Shown here one piece after another: positions 35,267-47,433 of a stretch of 64,000 nt of DNA (within the stretch, counting starts at the first letter, position 1; every line of letters starts with the position of its first letter). The notes under the pieces are model-generated. The model was not told where the DNA came from, did no database searches, and worked only from the letters and a program-made list of their open reading frames with translations. Source of the DNA: Ovis canadensis. Lineage: Eukaryota > Chordata > Mammalia > Artiodactyla > Bovidae. Location: NCBI RefSeq assembly GCF_042477335.2, contig NC_091264.1, positions 34,349,386-34,413,385 on the forward strand. The letters run 5' to 3'. Both the position numbers and the translations under genes were made by a program.

Positions 35267-37317
35267 CCTCTGCTCTCGTGCTGTCTGCCTTGTGGTGCGA
35301 CCGGAGGCTGGCCCATGACACCATCTGCCCTGGCACAGGCTGCAGCTCTGAACCCCCTTCTCTCCTGCCTCGCCCTTCCTTGTGGTCCAGCTCCACAGCT
35401 CTTTCCTGGGGCCCAAGCAGACTGGTGCCGTTCATAGCTCCATCTTATTCTAATTTTTACAAGTCATTTTATATACTTCTAATTCATATAAGAATTATAC
35501 AAAAGCAGACACAGGATAAAGGAATTCAAAGCTATCAAAGAATATAAAATAAAGTGAAAAATCCTTCTTCACCATCTTGTGCTCATCTACCTCCAGCCTC
35601 AAGACACATACTTGAAGAATCCCTCGCTTACCAGAGGTGACCACAAGGTCATTGGTGCACACTGGCCAGCAAAACCACCATCAAAACACCTGCTGTGGAG
35701 ATTGCTACATGCCTCCCACTCTAGTTCTTTCCAGTTTCACATTCCCTAGGCACGAGGCCTGGGGATAGCTCCTAGGGATGGGATAAGTCAAGGTAAGCAA
35801 GCAGTGCTGCAGGTCTGGCCAAGAGCAGCAGCCAGGCAGGGGAACGGACCTGAAGGCACAGGTGTGAACAGAGTTCATTCAGGCTCCGCATGTCCGGGAT
35901 CACGTCATTCCTGCCTCATCTCCCTCCTCTCGTCTCTCCTTTCACCGCCTGGAACACACCTCCGTTCTCAGTCTCTAGAACGAAAGCTGGCTTAAGAAGC
36001 AGGGTTGTAATGAGCTCTTTCCCAGCCCTGTTTTAAACCTTGGCGTCAACTCTGCTTTTTGGTCTGGGTCTGACCAGAGCTCAACCCTGGTTGTGTTACC
36101 ACAGACCTGGTCGGTGGGCCCATGCTACATCACATGCCCAGCATGTCAGATCCTCTTAATTTGGGGGCTTGCCCTTGCCCTCACATGTCCCCCCCTCTTG
36201 AGTTCCAGCCCAACAGCAGAGCCAGAAAGCCTGCAGCGGCCCTCCCCAGGACAGGGCTCTGTGTGCCAGTACGAACTTCCTCCTGACATCCGCAGCCTGG
36301 CTCATCTCTTTAGTACCTTGCTCCCCTTTGTGAAGGGGTCCATTTAATGAGTTATAATCTAAGATATATAACGCTTTATATTGTGTGTGTATATATATAT
36401 ACACACAAAGGATGTAAAGATACATATATATATATGTAATGGTCACAAAAGCAAGACAAAGATAGGTGGCAAAGATATGTGCTTCCAGGTACCTTGGCCA
36501 CATCAAAGGGCATCACAAGGCAGGGGTGGCAGGGAAGAACTATCCAGAACGCTTGTAGGAAAGCTGGCATGGAGCTTAGGTCACTGGCCACTCTCAGCTC
36601 TTTCTGTGTGCACACCCTGCAGGCATCGGCATCAGGACAGAGGCAGTGCCGGCTGACCACCGATGCGGCTTCTTGGTACTTTTCTTCTCCATCCACCTGA
36701 ACCCTGCAGTCCAGCACAGTACTGTGAAACAAGTAGGGTGTGGGATTCTAGGATCACAGTGAGCTATCAGCTCAGGAGCAAGTTCAGAGTGCCTCCATCC
36801 TAAACTCTGCCTTAAGATGAATCAAACCAGGAGACGTGCCCTACACCTTCCCAGCATGCCTGCATGTTGGTAAGAATCCCCCACAGGTCTGCCCTCTGGA
36901 CCTCAACGTTAGCTGCGTCAGCACAATTGCCCTAGGGCACCATGCTATTGCTTAAAGACAGAGCTCATCCTGAGGATGTGGACAGAAGAGGGCTCAGGAT
37001 TTGCAGTGAGAACTGAGGCGGAGATTCTGGGTTGAAGAGTAAGGGACTGTGATCTTGAACCTGCCCCTCTTGGCCTCAGCCTCCCCACCTGAACAGCAAG
37101 CAGGATGGACTCACAGATCAACTTTCACACTTTGAGTCTATGCTTGCCTCCTTTACTGAAACAGGAGAAGCCACTTAAGTTTCATTCTCACTAAAGCCAT
37201 TCTGCCACATTATTAAGACCCGGAAGTGGCCTATTTCCATGTTTAACCAAGATGGTGCACCTGACCACCATCCAGGCATTTGCTCGGTGACAGTCTCCTA
37301 ACTGGACTGATGAGTAA
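35267..37317. other. Intergenic, largely unique
   Basis: GC-richer than neighbours, with imperfect (TA)/(CA) runs at 36384-36440. Frames here carry no recognisable domain. Confidence 0.5.
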
Positions 37318-37530
37318 AGTGAAAGTGTTAGTTGCTCAGTCATGTCCGACTCTTCGCAACCCCATAGACTGTAGCCCAGTACTCTCCTCTGTCCATGGGA
37401 TTCTCCAGGCAAGAATACTGGAATGGGTTGCCATGGCCTCCTCCAAGGGATCTTTCTAACCCAGGGATCAAACCTGAGTCTTCCACATTGCAGGCAGATT
37501 CTTTACCGTCTGAGCCACTAGGGAAGATGA
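37318..37530 (-). mobile_element. Bov-tA SINE
   Basis: AGTTGCTCAGTCATGTCCGA to GAGCCACTAGGGAAGA; nearly complete. Confidence 0.91.
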
Positions 37531-38661
37531 GATTGATAAGTAACTAGATGATAAGGTCCTACAACAAAGCAAATGCTTCGTTATTCTTGCCTAGGCTAAC
37601 AGAGAGGATACACACAGTAGGCCCTCAAAGATGCACTGAGTGAAAAGAGTTGAACTGAGAGCTTCTACCTTTCCCACCTAATCCTCCATAAAATAAAGAA
37701 TGCCCCATGGAGGCCTTGGATTTGAAATGCATCTGTAGAGGTGAAACGTCTCTGCGCTCAAATAACTGACCCAGGGCTGCCATGCATCCCATGTGAGTCT
37801 GCTCACTGAACAGCTACAGACACATGAATCTGTCCATGTGGAAGACAGTCAGGTTACAGGACTCCTCCACTGCTCAGGGAGCTTCTAAAATACCCAAACC
37901 AGGTATGAACATGCCTGAGAAGACTGTTAAAGTGAGTACAATATACTCTGACAGCTTTATAATGTCCTCAGGGAAGATATGAGCAAATATCAAATTTGCT
38001 ATTCAGAACTAAGTAGATAATTAAAGCTTCTTACATGTAAATCGCTGGCTTGATTCAATAGTCTCTGAGGTCCTTTTTGGCTTTAACTTTCTGTAGTCAT
38101 TCATAAACTTAAACAGCCTAGAAATAATCATTTCGTATATTACATACCATGCTCAGGGAAGAAATATTTCTAGGTTCCTTCCAGGTGTGTTCTATACACA
38201 TGGAAAAAAAATTTTTTTTAATGTGTGTGGAATTGGGGTGAAGAATGAAGCAACAATAGACTCACATCCTAGGTTTTTGCTTCTTGATTTTCAGAATGAC
38301 TCCTTCAAAGTGTAGGTTGGAAAGGGCTAATACAACACAGAGCTCAAAGTGTAGCTGAATTTTTCAATTAATTTTTTAAAAGCCTGATTCCAGTATACAA
38401 GGAATAAGTGTTGCTGTAAAATGTCTTTATATGTAACTTCACCTTATTCCACAAAGGACCTGCGGTGGCATAATATAAATTAAAAGTAAAAAAGGCTGGC
38501 TATCCAGGCATGGGGTGGCTTCTATCACAAGCAGGTGGGTGATGTTAGTGGACCCCCATGTGACCCTGGCCAGCAAGCGTGGGACACTGACCAGCTGGGG
38601 TGGCAGGCACACCTGCCAGCAGGTAAATCACACTGGACCAGCCACCTCTTTGAGTGGGTTG

Positions 38662-38991
38662 TGAATTGTGTCTCTTGCAAGTTCAGAGGTGGAAGCCCCA
38701 ATCCCCAGTATTTCAGAAAGTGACTGTCTATGGAGATAGGACCTTAAAGACATCATGAAAGTCAAACACAGTCCTAAGGGTGAGCCAAATCCAAATATGA
38801 CTGGTGTCCTTACAAGAAGGGGAGGATCATGTGAAGACTCAGAGAAGGGGGTCATTAACAAGTCAAACACAGAGGCCCTCCTAAGAAATCAACCCTGCTG
38901 ACAGCCACTGAATCATCAGAAAATAAATTTCTGTTGTTTAAGCCACCTAGTCTGTGGTACCTTGTAAAGGCAGCCCAGTAAACTAATACAG
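38662..38991 (+). mobile_element. MLT1-type MaLR LTR
   Basis: ATTGTGTCTCTTGCAAGTTC, then AAATATGACTGGTGTCCTTA and the end AATAAATTTCTGTTGTTTAA with GCAGCCCAGTAAACTAATAC. Nearly full length, no insertion. Confidence 0.8.
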
Positions 38992-40251
38992 GTTTGACAT
39001 CCCTGAAATTCTGGGAGAGATTCAGACAAGGGTCTGAGTCCTGTCTGAGTACACGGAAGACGTAGAAGAGCAATCTGAAGTTCATGAGCTGCAAACATTG
39101 TGTGACCCTGGCAAACATCCAGGATGAGAGCAAAACAGCTCAGTGGCATCAAGAACATATGAGGGCTGCAGACGAGTAACATGGAGGGGGAAAAATAAGA
39201 AGATACGGGATTTTGGTGAGCAGGTTGGTGACTCTACTGAATCCCAAGAGGCTGGACCACAGAAGGTGATCCTTGAGGACACGGGGCCTGTGGCTGGGAA
39301 GCTTGAGCGGGTGGTTGGAAACCATGATGCTGAGTGTCCTGGGGAAGGAGGTGGGTCTGGGTGCCCTGGGTGGGGTCAGCGATGGTACCATTATCACCTG
39401 CAGCAGCAGAAGCAGTAAGGAGTCAGGACTCCATGGGCTCTGGAAAAGGGGCCAGAAACCCACCAACTTCTTCTCTGAGGTGGTATGTTGGCACTGAGCA
39501 CAGAAGTGACTTTCTCTTCTTCCCAAGTATTTAGCTCTTGCTGGCTCCCTCGCCCGTTTCTGTGTCTGCAGAATCGGTCTGGACTCAGGCTCGGCCTGGG
39601 CACACAGCACAGAGGAGCTGCTCTGGGTGTGCATCCAGCCCTATGGCTTAGAAAAGGCCTTTTCTCTTTTTAAACTTCCAAGTTTTACAATAGTGACATT
39701 TCTTACAAGATCCCATTTTGTTGTGTTGGTATGATTTGACCTTCAAGAAGCAATAACCCAACACAGGTTTGTTCACCAATTTTGTACTCCCAGAAAAGTG
39801 ACTTCTAGGAAACAGAAGCAGGCTTCTGTTTATTTCTGATAAACTGTGCCAACCAAACATGTACATCTTTTATTTTAAGGGGAGCCAGTAAAGCAACATA
39901 ATATCCAGGGCTCCCGTACTCTCTGGTACGTATTCACCTCTGTCCAACAAGCCCAACTACACAAGTGATCCAGATGCCTTAGGTTAAACAAGAAGGATTA
40001 TTAAATGCATTCACGACTGGTCAGAAATAAGAAAGGGCCCAGCCAGTTTTGCCCATGGCAAAGAAGAAAGGATAGATATTTTCAGGAATGAAAACTAGCC
40101 TGAAACAATCCAAAGTATCTCAAAGCAAATATGAAATTATATGGAAATCTTGGGTATAATTGTAAAAAGTCTTGCTATTTTTTCCATCCTCCTCTGTAAA
40201 ACACCTGAACTGTTTTGTTACAGCATGTGCCTCAGCATTTAAGAGAGCTGG
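38992..40251. other. Intergenic, no feature recognised
   Basis: Lies between the MLT1 LTR and duplication arm A. The 161-residue minus-strand frame at 39149-39634 has no family likeness. Confidence 0.5.
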
Positions 40252-40933
40252 GCCCTGACCCCACGGATCTGAGCTTTAGTGTATAGCCATTAACAAAACC
40301 CAAGAGTGGAGAAGCTGCAGAGACAGTCTGGGGCTAAATATAGTCTGTTGATTACTAGTTTGTACCTTCAGAAATTAATTCCAGTTTCACACCCAAGGGC
40401 CGGCCTGTGCACTAGTGAACTGAGACATCTCAGGTCCATGGGCTACAAGAGCCGAAAGGAATGGCAGAGGCCATATTGACCAGGTCTGCCAGACCTGAGT
40501 GTGAGTCCTCACTCAGTAACTGAGCAATCTTGGGCCAATGTCTCAACCTATTTGAGCTTGCACGTTCTCATCTGCAAAATGGGCCCTCTTACAATGCCAG
40601 CTTCTTAAGGTCATTGTCAAATACATGAGATAAAGCAAGTAAAGTACTCAGCACGTGTGCTGAGTGTCAGTGATTGTTATCGCTGTGACCAGAACAATGT
40701 TTCTCAACTTGAACAATGGTCGAGGGAGGCTGAGCTCTGGGGAAATTACATGTTGTCCAACTGAGTTGAATTTCAACATGCTGGCACTTAAAGCATAAGA
40801 TTACGCATGTCTTATGTGTTCGGTCACGGCATTACTGCTTAGAGTAGGCAGAATGGCCTTCTGTATAGGTCAGATGGAGACGGAGATAGTGGCTGGATTG
40901 GCATCAGGAGAGAAGGGCTCCCTTCATCTACTG
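40252..40933 (+). repeat. Diverged inverted duplication, arm A
   Basis: Matches the reverse complement of 45937-46604 in order along nearly its whole length. Shared blocks include CTGCAGAGACAG, TCTGTTGATTA, GGAATGGCAGAGGCC, CTCACTCAGTA, TGACCAGAACAAT, CTGAGCTCTGG and TCAGGAGAGAAGG. It contains a MIR element at about 40490-40690 with non-repeat flanks on both sides. Divergence is substantial (roughly a fifth to a quarter by eye), so the event is old. The right end abuts Tigger1. Confidence 0.82.
40490..40690 (-). mobile_element. MIR inside duplication arm A
   Basis: CTCACTCAGTAACTGAGCAA and CATCTGCAAAATGGGCCCTC; the reverse complement is the MIR core. Confidence 0.65.
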
Positions 40934-42235
40934 CATTACCAATAGTAGGAATATTTTGAAAGAAATATTTTTTTCTGAGCAGTGGTTCTCAACAATATTG
41001 ACTTAAGATACTCAGTAAACCACATTTTAAAACAGATGTGCTATCCTCCAATTCTTGTTGCTGCATTTATAGAGAACAGGCAGAGTAGAATTTGCATAAT
41101 CCTGAAGGGCCCTCCGATTTCTGGAATGCTGAATATTGGCTTCAACCTAAAGTCACCAGCAGCATTAGCCCCTAGCAAGAAAGTCAGCCTGTCCTCTGAG
41201 GCTCTGAAGCCAGGCACTGACTTCTCTCTAGTTACGGAAGTCCTAGATGGCACCTTCTTCCAAAAGAAGGCCGTATTGTCTACACTGAAAATCTGTTGTT
41301 TAGTGTAGCCGCCTTTATTACTTATCTCCACTATAGCTTCTGGGTAATTTGCTGTAATGTCTATCAGCACTTGCTGCTTTACCTTGCACTTCTATGTTAT
41401 GGAAACATTTTCTCTCCTTAAACCTCATGAGCCAGCCTTGCTAGCCTCAAATATTGTCGGTGTAGGTTGCTTACTTCTCTTAGCTTTCAAGGACTCGAAG
41501 AGGGTTACAGCCTTGCTCTGGATCAGGCTTTAGTTTAAGGGGATATTATGGCCGCTTTGGTCTTCTATCCAGACCACTCCAACTTTCTCCATATCGGCAA
41601 TAAAGGCTGTTTCACTTTCTTATCATTCATGCGCTCACTGGAGCAGCACTTTTCATCTCCTTCAAGAACTTTTCCTTTGCTTTCACAACCTGGCTGTTTG
41701 TAAGCACCTAGCTTTTAGCCTATCTTGGTTTTGACCTGCCTTCCTCGTTGGGTTTAATCATTTCTTAGCTTCTGACTTAAAGTGAGAGAAGTGAGAATTT
41801 TCCTTTCATTTGAACACTTAGTGAGGCTATTGTGGGGTTACTATTTAGCCTAATTTCAACACTGTTGTATCTCAGGGAACAGGGAGGCCCAAGGAGAGGG
41901 AGAGAGATGGGAGAACAGCTGGTGGGCAGGGCAGTCAGAACACACACAGCTTTTGACCACTGAATGCGCAGTCTCACATGGGAGTGGTCCTGCAGTGCCC
42001 CCACATAATTACAATGGTAACATCAAAGGTCACTGATCACAGATCACCGTAACAAGCATAATCATGATTTTAAAATTTGAAATACCGTGAGACACAGAGA
42101 CATGAAGCGAGCAAATGCTGTTGGAAAAATGGTGCCCATAGACTTGCTCAACACAGGGCTGCCACCAACCTTCAATTTGCTTTAAAAAAGTAATACCTGT
42201 GATGGGCAATAGAACAAGAGATGCTTGTATTCTAC
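40931..42235 (-). mobile_element. Tigger1 DNA transposon remnant with transposase pseudogene
   Basis: The minus-strand frame at about 41370-41041 resembles the DDE/CENP-B-type transposase of TcMar-Tigger elements (TKQQIFSVDNTAFFWKK, GFRASEDRLTFLLGANAAGDF). Further left and right, the non-frame sequence follows Tigger1 through its 5' UTR to about 42235. The frame is broken by stops, and the 3' half of the transposase and the right terminal repeat are missing. It is a long-dead fossil present in many eutherians. Confidence 0.85.
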
Positions 42236-42732
42236 TTATTTAGCTGCTCCTGCTGAAAAACTAACTCTTTCTCAATTGCTTCAACAAATGTGTCATGATT
42301 GAATCTTTTTAGTCTGCCCCAAGGCATGTCCCCATTCTGTCCCCATTACAGAACAGAAGTGGCTCTAATAGGCTAGGCTTGGGTCAGAGTAGGTGTGACC
42401 AGCTCATCCCAATTTGCCTGGGACTTTCCTGGTTTCAGGGCTAGAAGGCTCATGCTCCAGGAAACCCCTGGATTTAGGGCACACTGGGATAGCTGGTCAT
42501 CCTAGAAGTCCATGCTGGAGAAGAAGGGAGTGTCATCAGCTCCGGTAAGACTAAGAGTGAAGATGGTATGGTTTCCCAGAGGAATGACCAGAAGGGGAAA
42601 TGGACTGTGGACAGCCAAAAAGTCACATCCTCTCCACGTGCCTTTCTGGATTAGAGTCACCCTGACAACAGGGACCAAATCTAACTTATTTTTGCATCTT
42701 TTCTAAAATTTAGCACATTGCCTTCCATTCAA

Positions 42733-42850
42733 TAGACATGGGTTTGGGTAAACTCCAGCAGTTGGTGATGGACAAGGAGGCCTGGTATGTTGTGGTTCAT
42801 GGGGTCACAAAGAGTCAGACACGACTGAGTGACTGAACTGAACTGAACTT
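42733..42850 (+). mobile_element. Short BovB 3' end
   Basis: Last 118 bases of BovB with a TGAACTGAACT tail. Flanks share only CTTCCA, so the target-site duplication is weak. Confidence 0.8.
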
Positions 42851-43039
42851 CCACATAGGAAGGCCTCAAAAGAATTTATATTATTTCTTGCATAACTCTA
42901 AAAAATTCCTGAAGCATGAAGAATGCCTAATACTAAGTAGTTCATGATGGATAAGACAGAATCACTTTTAACAGGAGCATTCAAAATAGTTTACAATCTT
43001 ACTTGATTGAGATTATTCAAATGCAATCCTGCAGAAGAT

Positions 43040-43595
43040 GGAGTAGGTATGGAGTTTCCGTTAAACGATTTCTTTTGCTATAATCAGTCATATTTTATAT
43101 AGGCCTGTGTCCCACTTCCTTTTGTTATAGCCATAGAAAATTTACAATTTAATAAGACTTTTATGTTCTGTAACTTGTATTAATTGCAAACTATATACTT
43201 GTATTAACTCCTCTATTTCTTTAAGCTACTCAATTTTGTGTTATTCCTGTTCAATTCCATCATAGTGCCTACAACTGGGAACAAATCAAATTTCATTTAC
43301 AAAATATACATGCTAATGCCTCTCTGAATGTATAACCACTGCAAAAGAAAATCTTTAAAACTTTTTCAAAAATCTGCCGTATTCCCCTAATTTGGAAACT
43401 TTAGCTGAACAAATTATCCGGGCTAGACCCACGAGGATGGTTTCAAAGTATTACCCACAGTATCGGGTCTGGAACTGGAACTGGTCTTGATAATTATATT
43501 TGTTGTTTACCGTTGCCTTTCTACAAGGTTGGTTAATACTAACCAAACTCATTTGGTCAAGAGCTTTTTTACAAATATAATAAAATAGGGGGAAT
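43040..43595 (+). pseudogene. Degraded env-like 3' region of an endogenous retrovirus
   Basis: The sequence leads into a polypurine tract (AGGGGGAA at 43587-43594) just before a TG-starting LTR, the layout of a provirus 3' end. Short interrupted stretches resemble the transmembrane part of a betaretrovirus-like (class II) envelope, with many stops and frameshifts. The left edge is vague. It is inactive; no gag or pol sequence and no 5' LTR are seen. Confidence 0.5.
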
Positions 43596-43949
43596 TGTCA
43601 GGAAGCATTTAACAGGAGGCTTCCTGTGTGCTGTTTTGGATCTGTGAGGAATTCTCTGCTCCTTATTAATTCCTGAATACTCAGGAATTAAGAGGAGAGG
43701 CAAGCCTCTCCTGGGGCTGAAGAATCCAGGCATTTCCTTCATTAGTTTTTCTATACAGTGATAAGCATCCTCTTCCTCCTTGTGAACCTTACAGTAAAAG
43801 TGATTGTTTACAAATCTCTCTCTTTAATATGGATTGTCTATGTTTTGTAAGTCTGGAATTTTAATCTTTATCTTTGCTAAGAATAACAACTTTGTAAGAC
43901 AGTATATATACACACATACCACGTTAATTAAAACACCTTTGCTCCATCA
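43596..43949 (+). mobile_element. 3' LTR of an old class II-type endogenous retrovirus
   Basis: Begins TGTCAGGAAG directly after the polypurine tract and ends CTCCATCA before an (AAAC)n run, about 354 bases. The TG...CA ends and the adjoining tract support an LTR. The family name is not certain. Confidence 0.6.
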
Positions 43950-44376
43950 AAAACAAACAAACAAACAAACAAAATTTCAAAATTACTAAAGTACTATGAT
44001 TCCTGAGGTCCTTTCCTCCTCATATTTAAGAGAAAACTGCATTATGTTTTCTTTACATTAACATCTAAAGTATTTTAAAAAGTGAAACTTAAAATAGTGA
44101 CTTCCTAGTGACTTGAAATTTGATTCATCAGTTTCAGCTTTGTCATTAAATCAGACCGAGCAGTGGACAGGAACTGTTTTTCTTGGGGGATGGTATGGTT
44201 TTTCTTCTGAAACTTTTTTCCCTGTAACTTCTGACCCCTTCCTGCCAGCAGGGAGTGATGCATCATTATTAGGAACTTAAAAGAGAAATAACTGCATGAA
44301 GAGCTATGTCTTTGATTTTGAAAACAGGGTAAATTATTTTAAATAGTCTGCATTAATGAATAAAGGAAATCAAACA

Positions 44377-44632
44377 TTTATTGGAAGGAATGATGCTGAA
44401 GCTCCAGTACTTTGGCCACCTCTTGAGAAGAGCCAACTCACTGGAAAAGACACTGATGCTGGGAAAGATTGAAGGCAGGAGGAGAAGAGGGCAACAGAGG
44501 ATAAGATGGTTGGATGGCATCTTGGACTCCACAGGCATGAATTTGGGCAAGCTCTGGGAGATGCTGAAGGACAGAGAAGCCCGGCGTGCTGAAGTCCATG
44601 GGGTTACAAAGAGTCGGATATGACTGAGAGAA
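44377..44632 (+). mobile_element. BovB 3' end, diverged
   Basis: Runs from the GGAAGGAATGATGCTGAAGC block to GACTGAGAGAATGAAC. It is more diverged than the other copies and its tail is degraded. Confidence 0.82.
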
Positions 44633-44945
44633 TGAACAGCAATGAATAAACAATAAATCTTGAGTCTAGTTAATGGGGGTTGGGGGAGAGATACTGCCTC
44701 TAACAGGCTGCTTCCAAACCTGTCATTGGCCATGGAGGCAAAGACTGTAGCTGTAATTGCTTTGTGTGTATTGAGCCACGTCAGTTCTCTTTGGGGCACC
44801 ACATTTATTTGCACATGATGGATTTAGACTGTAGCTCCTAGCTCATTTCAGTCTCCAACATAAAAAGGGTCTAAACTGTATCCCTATTGCTAAGATTTAT
44901 ATAAAATTCTTTTTTCAAAAGGTGAGCTGAAAGAATTTTATACAT

Positions 44946-45160
44946 GTGTTTTCAGTTGCTTTAGTGGTGTCCAACCCTCTGCAACCCCACAGACTAGCCC
45001 ACCAGGCTCCTCTGTCCATGGAATTCTCTAGATAAGAATACTGGAGGAGGTTGCCTTTTTCTCCTTTGTGGATCTTCCAGATCCAGAGATGGAACCCAAG
45101 CCTCCTACATCTCCTGCATTGGCAGGTGGATTCTTCACCACTGAGCCACCTGGGAAGCCC
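44946..45160 (-). mobile_element. Bov-tA SINE
   Basis: TTCAGTTGCTTTAGTGGTGT to GAGCCACCTGGGAAGCCC; full length, somewhat diverged. Confidence 0.9.
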
Positions 45161-45936
45161 GGAAGTACATTATAAATGAATGCTATTATTTTGCCTACCT
45201 AAATAAAGTAATATGTTAAAAAAAATCACACTGGAAATGGAAAATTTGTTGCTGCTGTGCTTCCTGTTATTATCATAAATGACCTTCAACTTTCCTATAG
45301 CGGCCTCTTTTGGTGGCCTTTCCAACACCCACTCCACCTCACTCCCGTTGACAGAAGTGGTGCAGACCGGGAAAGAACTCGGTTCATAAGTGCAGACTGA
45401 ATTGCTCTGCTGGGAATTTCATATTCCTTGCTGGCCTAGGTTTGGGCAAATAAAACAATTCTAGTCAAAGTGATCGAAGGAGATGGTTGCCGGAGCCAAA
45501 AACAATAACAAAAAAAAACCCCTAGAAGTCACTTCTGTTGCTTGGCAGAAGTGAAAAATGAACCATATGATCCCTGCTGCCACTGTTATCTTTACCACTA
45601 GAGGAACCAGAAGCCAAGTCTGTTAATAGGCACGTGAGGAAGGAACTCAAGATACGGTGACGTTGCTGAGCTGCTAATTCAACTGGTTCTGAGCCCTGTC
45701 CTACCTCTGAACTTCCTGTTTTGTGAGATCAGGAATATCCTTTTTAAGCCCAACTGACATAGGCTTTCATTTGCAGTTCAAATAGTAAATATTTGTAGGA
45801 TAACAGATGCTTGGTACCAAAACACCATTACGAGTCATTTTGTCCCTGTTCTTGACCACATTATCTTACAGAGGAGACCAGACTGCACAGGGCTCCCTGA
45901 TCTGACCCAGTCACAAAGGCAGGGGTGGTGGTAGGG
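45161..45936. other. Intergenic, no feature recognised
   Basis: Unique-looking sequence between a Bov-tA SINE and duplication arm B. Confidence 0.5.
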
Positions 45937-46604
45937 GCAGTGGATGAAGGGAGTCCTTCTCTCCTGAAGCTCTTCCAGCTGCTGTCTCCATAACCATCTG
46001 ATCTTTAAGGCAGGCAGTTTGGTTTACTCCTTAAGCAGTCAAGCACCCAGTCAATGAACAAGCAGGACCATACACCCCAAACGACAGAGCACTGAATTCA
46101 GCTCAGTTGGCCATCATGTCATTTCCTCCAGAGCTCAGGCTTCCCTGAATATTGTTCTGGTCACAGCATTAACAATCACTGACACCATGTGTGTTGAGTA
46201 CTTTACTTACTTTATCTCAGTTATCTGACAATGACCCTAAGAGGCTGGTACTGTAGAAGGGCCCATTTCAGAGATGAGGACATAGAAGGTCAAACAGGTT
46301 GAGACACTGGCCCAAGATTGCTCAGCTACTGAGTGAGGATTCAAACTCTGGTCTGGCAGGTTGTAGGGACTCGTCAACAAGGCCTCTGCCATTCCTTCCA
46401 GCTCCGACAGCCCAGGGATCTGAGATGCTTCCATTCAGAGGTGCACAGGCCAGCCTTGAGGTTTGAAACTGGAATTAACTTTTGAAATTACAAACTAATA
46501 ATCAACAGAATATATCTAGCCCCAAACTGTCTCTGCAGCTGCTTCTGAACTCTGGAGTCTGGGTAATGGTTGTAAATGAAAGCTCAGACCCACATGTATC
46601 TGTC
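45937..46604 (-). repeat. Diverged inverted duplication, arm B
   Basis: Inverted counterpart of 40252-40933, about 5 kb away and just upstream of the ENPP4 CpG island. It carries its own copy of the same MIR at about 46155-46365. No Tigger sequence is seen next to this arm. Confidence 0.82.
46155..46365 (+). mobile_element. MIR inside duplication arm B
   Basis: Same MIR as in arm A, opposite orientation: GCCCATTTCAGAGATGAGGA, GCTCAGCTACTGAGTGAGGA. Confidence 0.68.
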
Positions 46605-47059
46605 AAAAAGAAATGCCCATTCCTCAGTTGGTAGCCATTCCTAGGTCCCTACTGCACGGACTGTTTTTCTGTGTTTCTTGCAACCTTACTCATAAACTGC
46701 CTAGTATTCAGTTCACCTGTTAAGGTGCTTACTTCCTCAGTAACACAGAACTATACTGTTTTGTATCACACTGTATTTATCCCAACTCACAGGAACTGGC
46801 TAAAGCTGCTCTAGACTTGTGTTGAGCCCTAAGGCCGCCAAAGTCGTTTTTCCAGTAGACACCTAAGCCTGCAGAAGCCTGGAGTTAACTGGGAGTGAAC
46901 TGCAAGGGCTGTAAGCCTGACGCAGGCAATAGCCAGAGGCCCTTTCCAGGACTCACTGCGTTTCAGGTCCCCTGAAGGGCACCCAAGCCTTGGGACGCTT
47001 AGGGAAAGGGCTTGGGAGGAGAGAACGAAACACTCCTTCCGGACCCAATTCAGCCTCAC

Positions 47060-47433
47060 CAAAGCCTCTGTCTCCAGGTGGTACCTGAATCCAACCAATC
47101 GGAAAGGAAGTTACATCGACCGCGGCTGCGGCATCCAATCCGAGGACCTGTCTCACTCTCCGTCGCCGGCTGGGTTCCCGCAGGCTGGAAACCTGTTCCG
47201 CAGTCGCGCGCGGGACGGCCGCGAACCCTAGGAGCGCCCCTGGCAGCGCGGGTGTCGGGGAGGAAGGGGCTGTTAATTGTGGTGGGGGGAGGGCGCCCCT
47301 CTATTGCGCAGGCGCTTCAGGAAGAACTCGGTCGGGCTCCTGCGCCTTCAGGTCTCCGTCGCTCTCCAGACCCACGAGCGTCGGGTTCCGCGCGCGCCCA
47401 GTTCCGCGCGCTGCAGAGAAGCGGCGGCAGCGG
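47060..47433 (+). promoter_or_regulatory. ENPP4: ENPP4 CpG-island promoter and non-coding exon 1
   Basis: This is the left half of the only CpG island in the window. No TATA box is visible. CCAAT boxes lie at 47095-47099 and 47135-47139, an ETS-like GGAAG at about 47105, and an NRF1-like TGCGCAGGCGC at 47305-47315. The last of these suggests transcription starts downstream of about 47315. A CGG|GTGAGT donor (GT at 47434-47435) closes a plausible 5' UTR exon. In mammals ENPP4 has one non-coding exon followed by three coding exons, which fits this layout. The exact start site is an inference. Confidence 0.7.

Noticed and set aside
41041..41370. Possible domesticated transposase gene
   Set aside because: The frame is only 109 codons, lacks most of the transposase, and surrounding Tigger1 sequence decays at the same rate, so no sign of retention.
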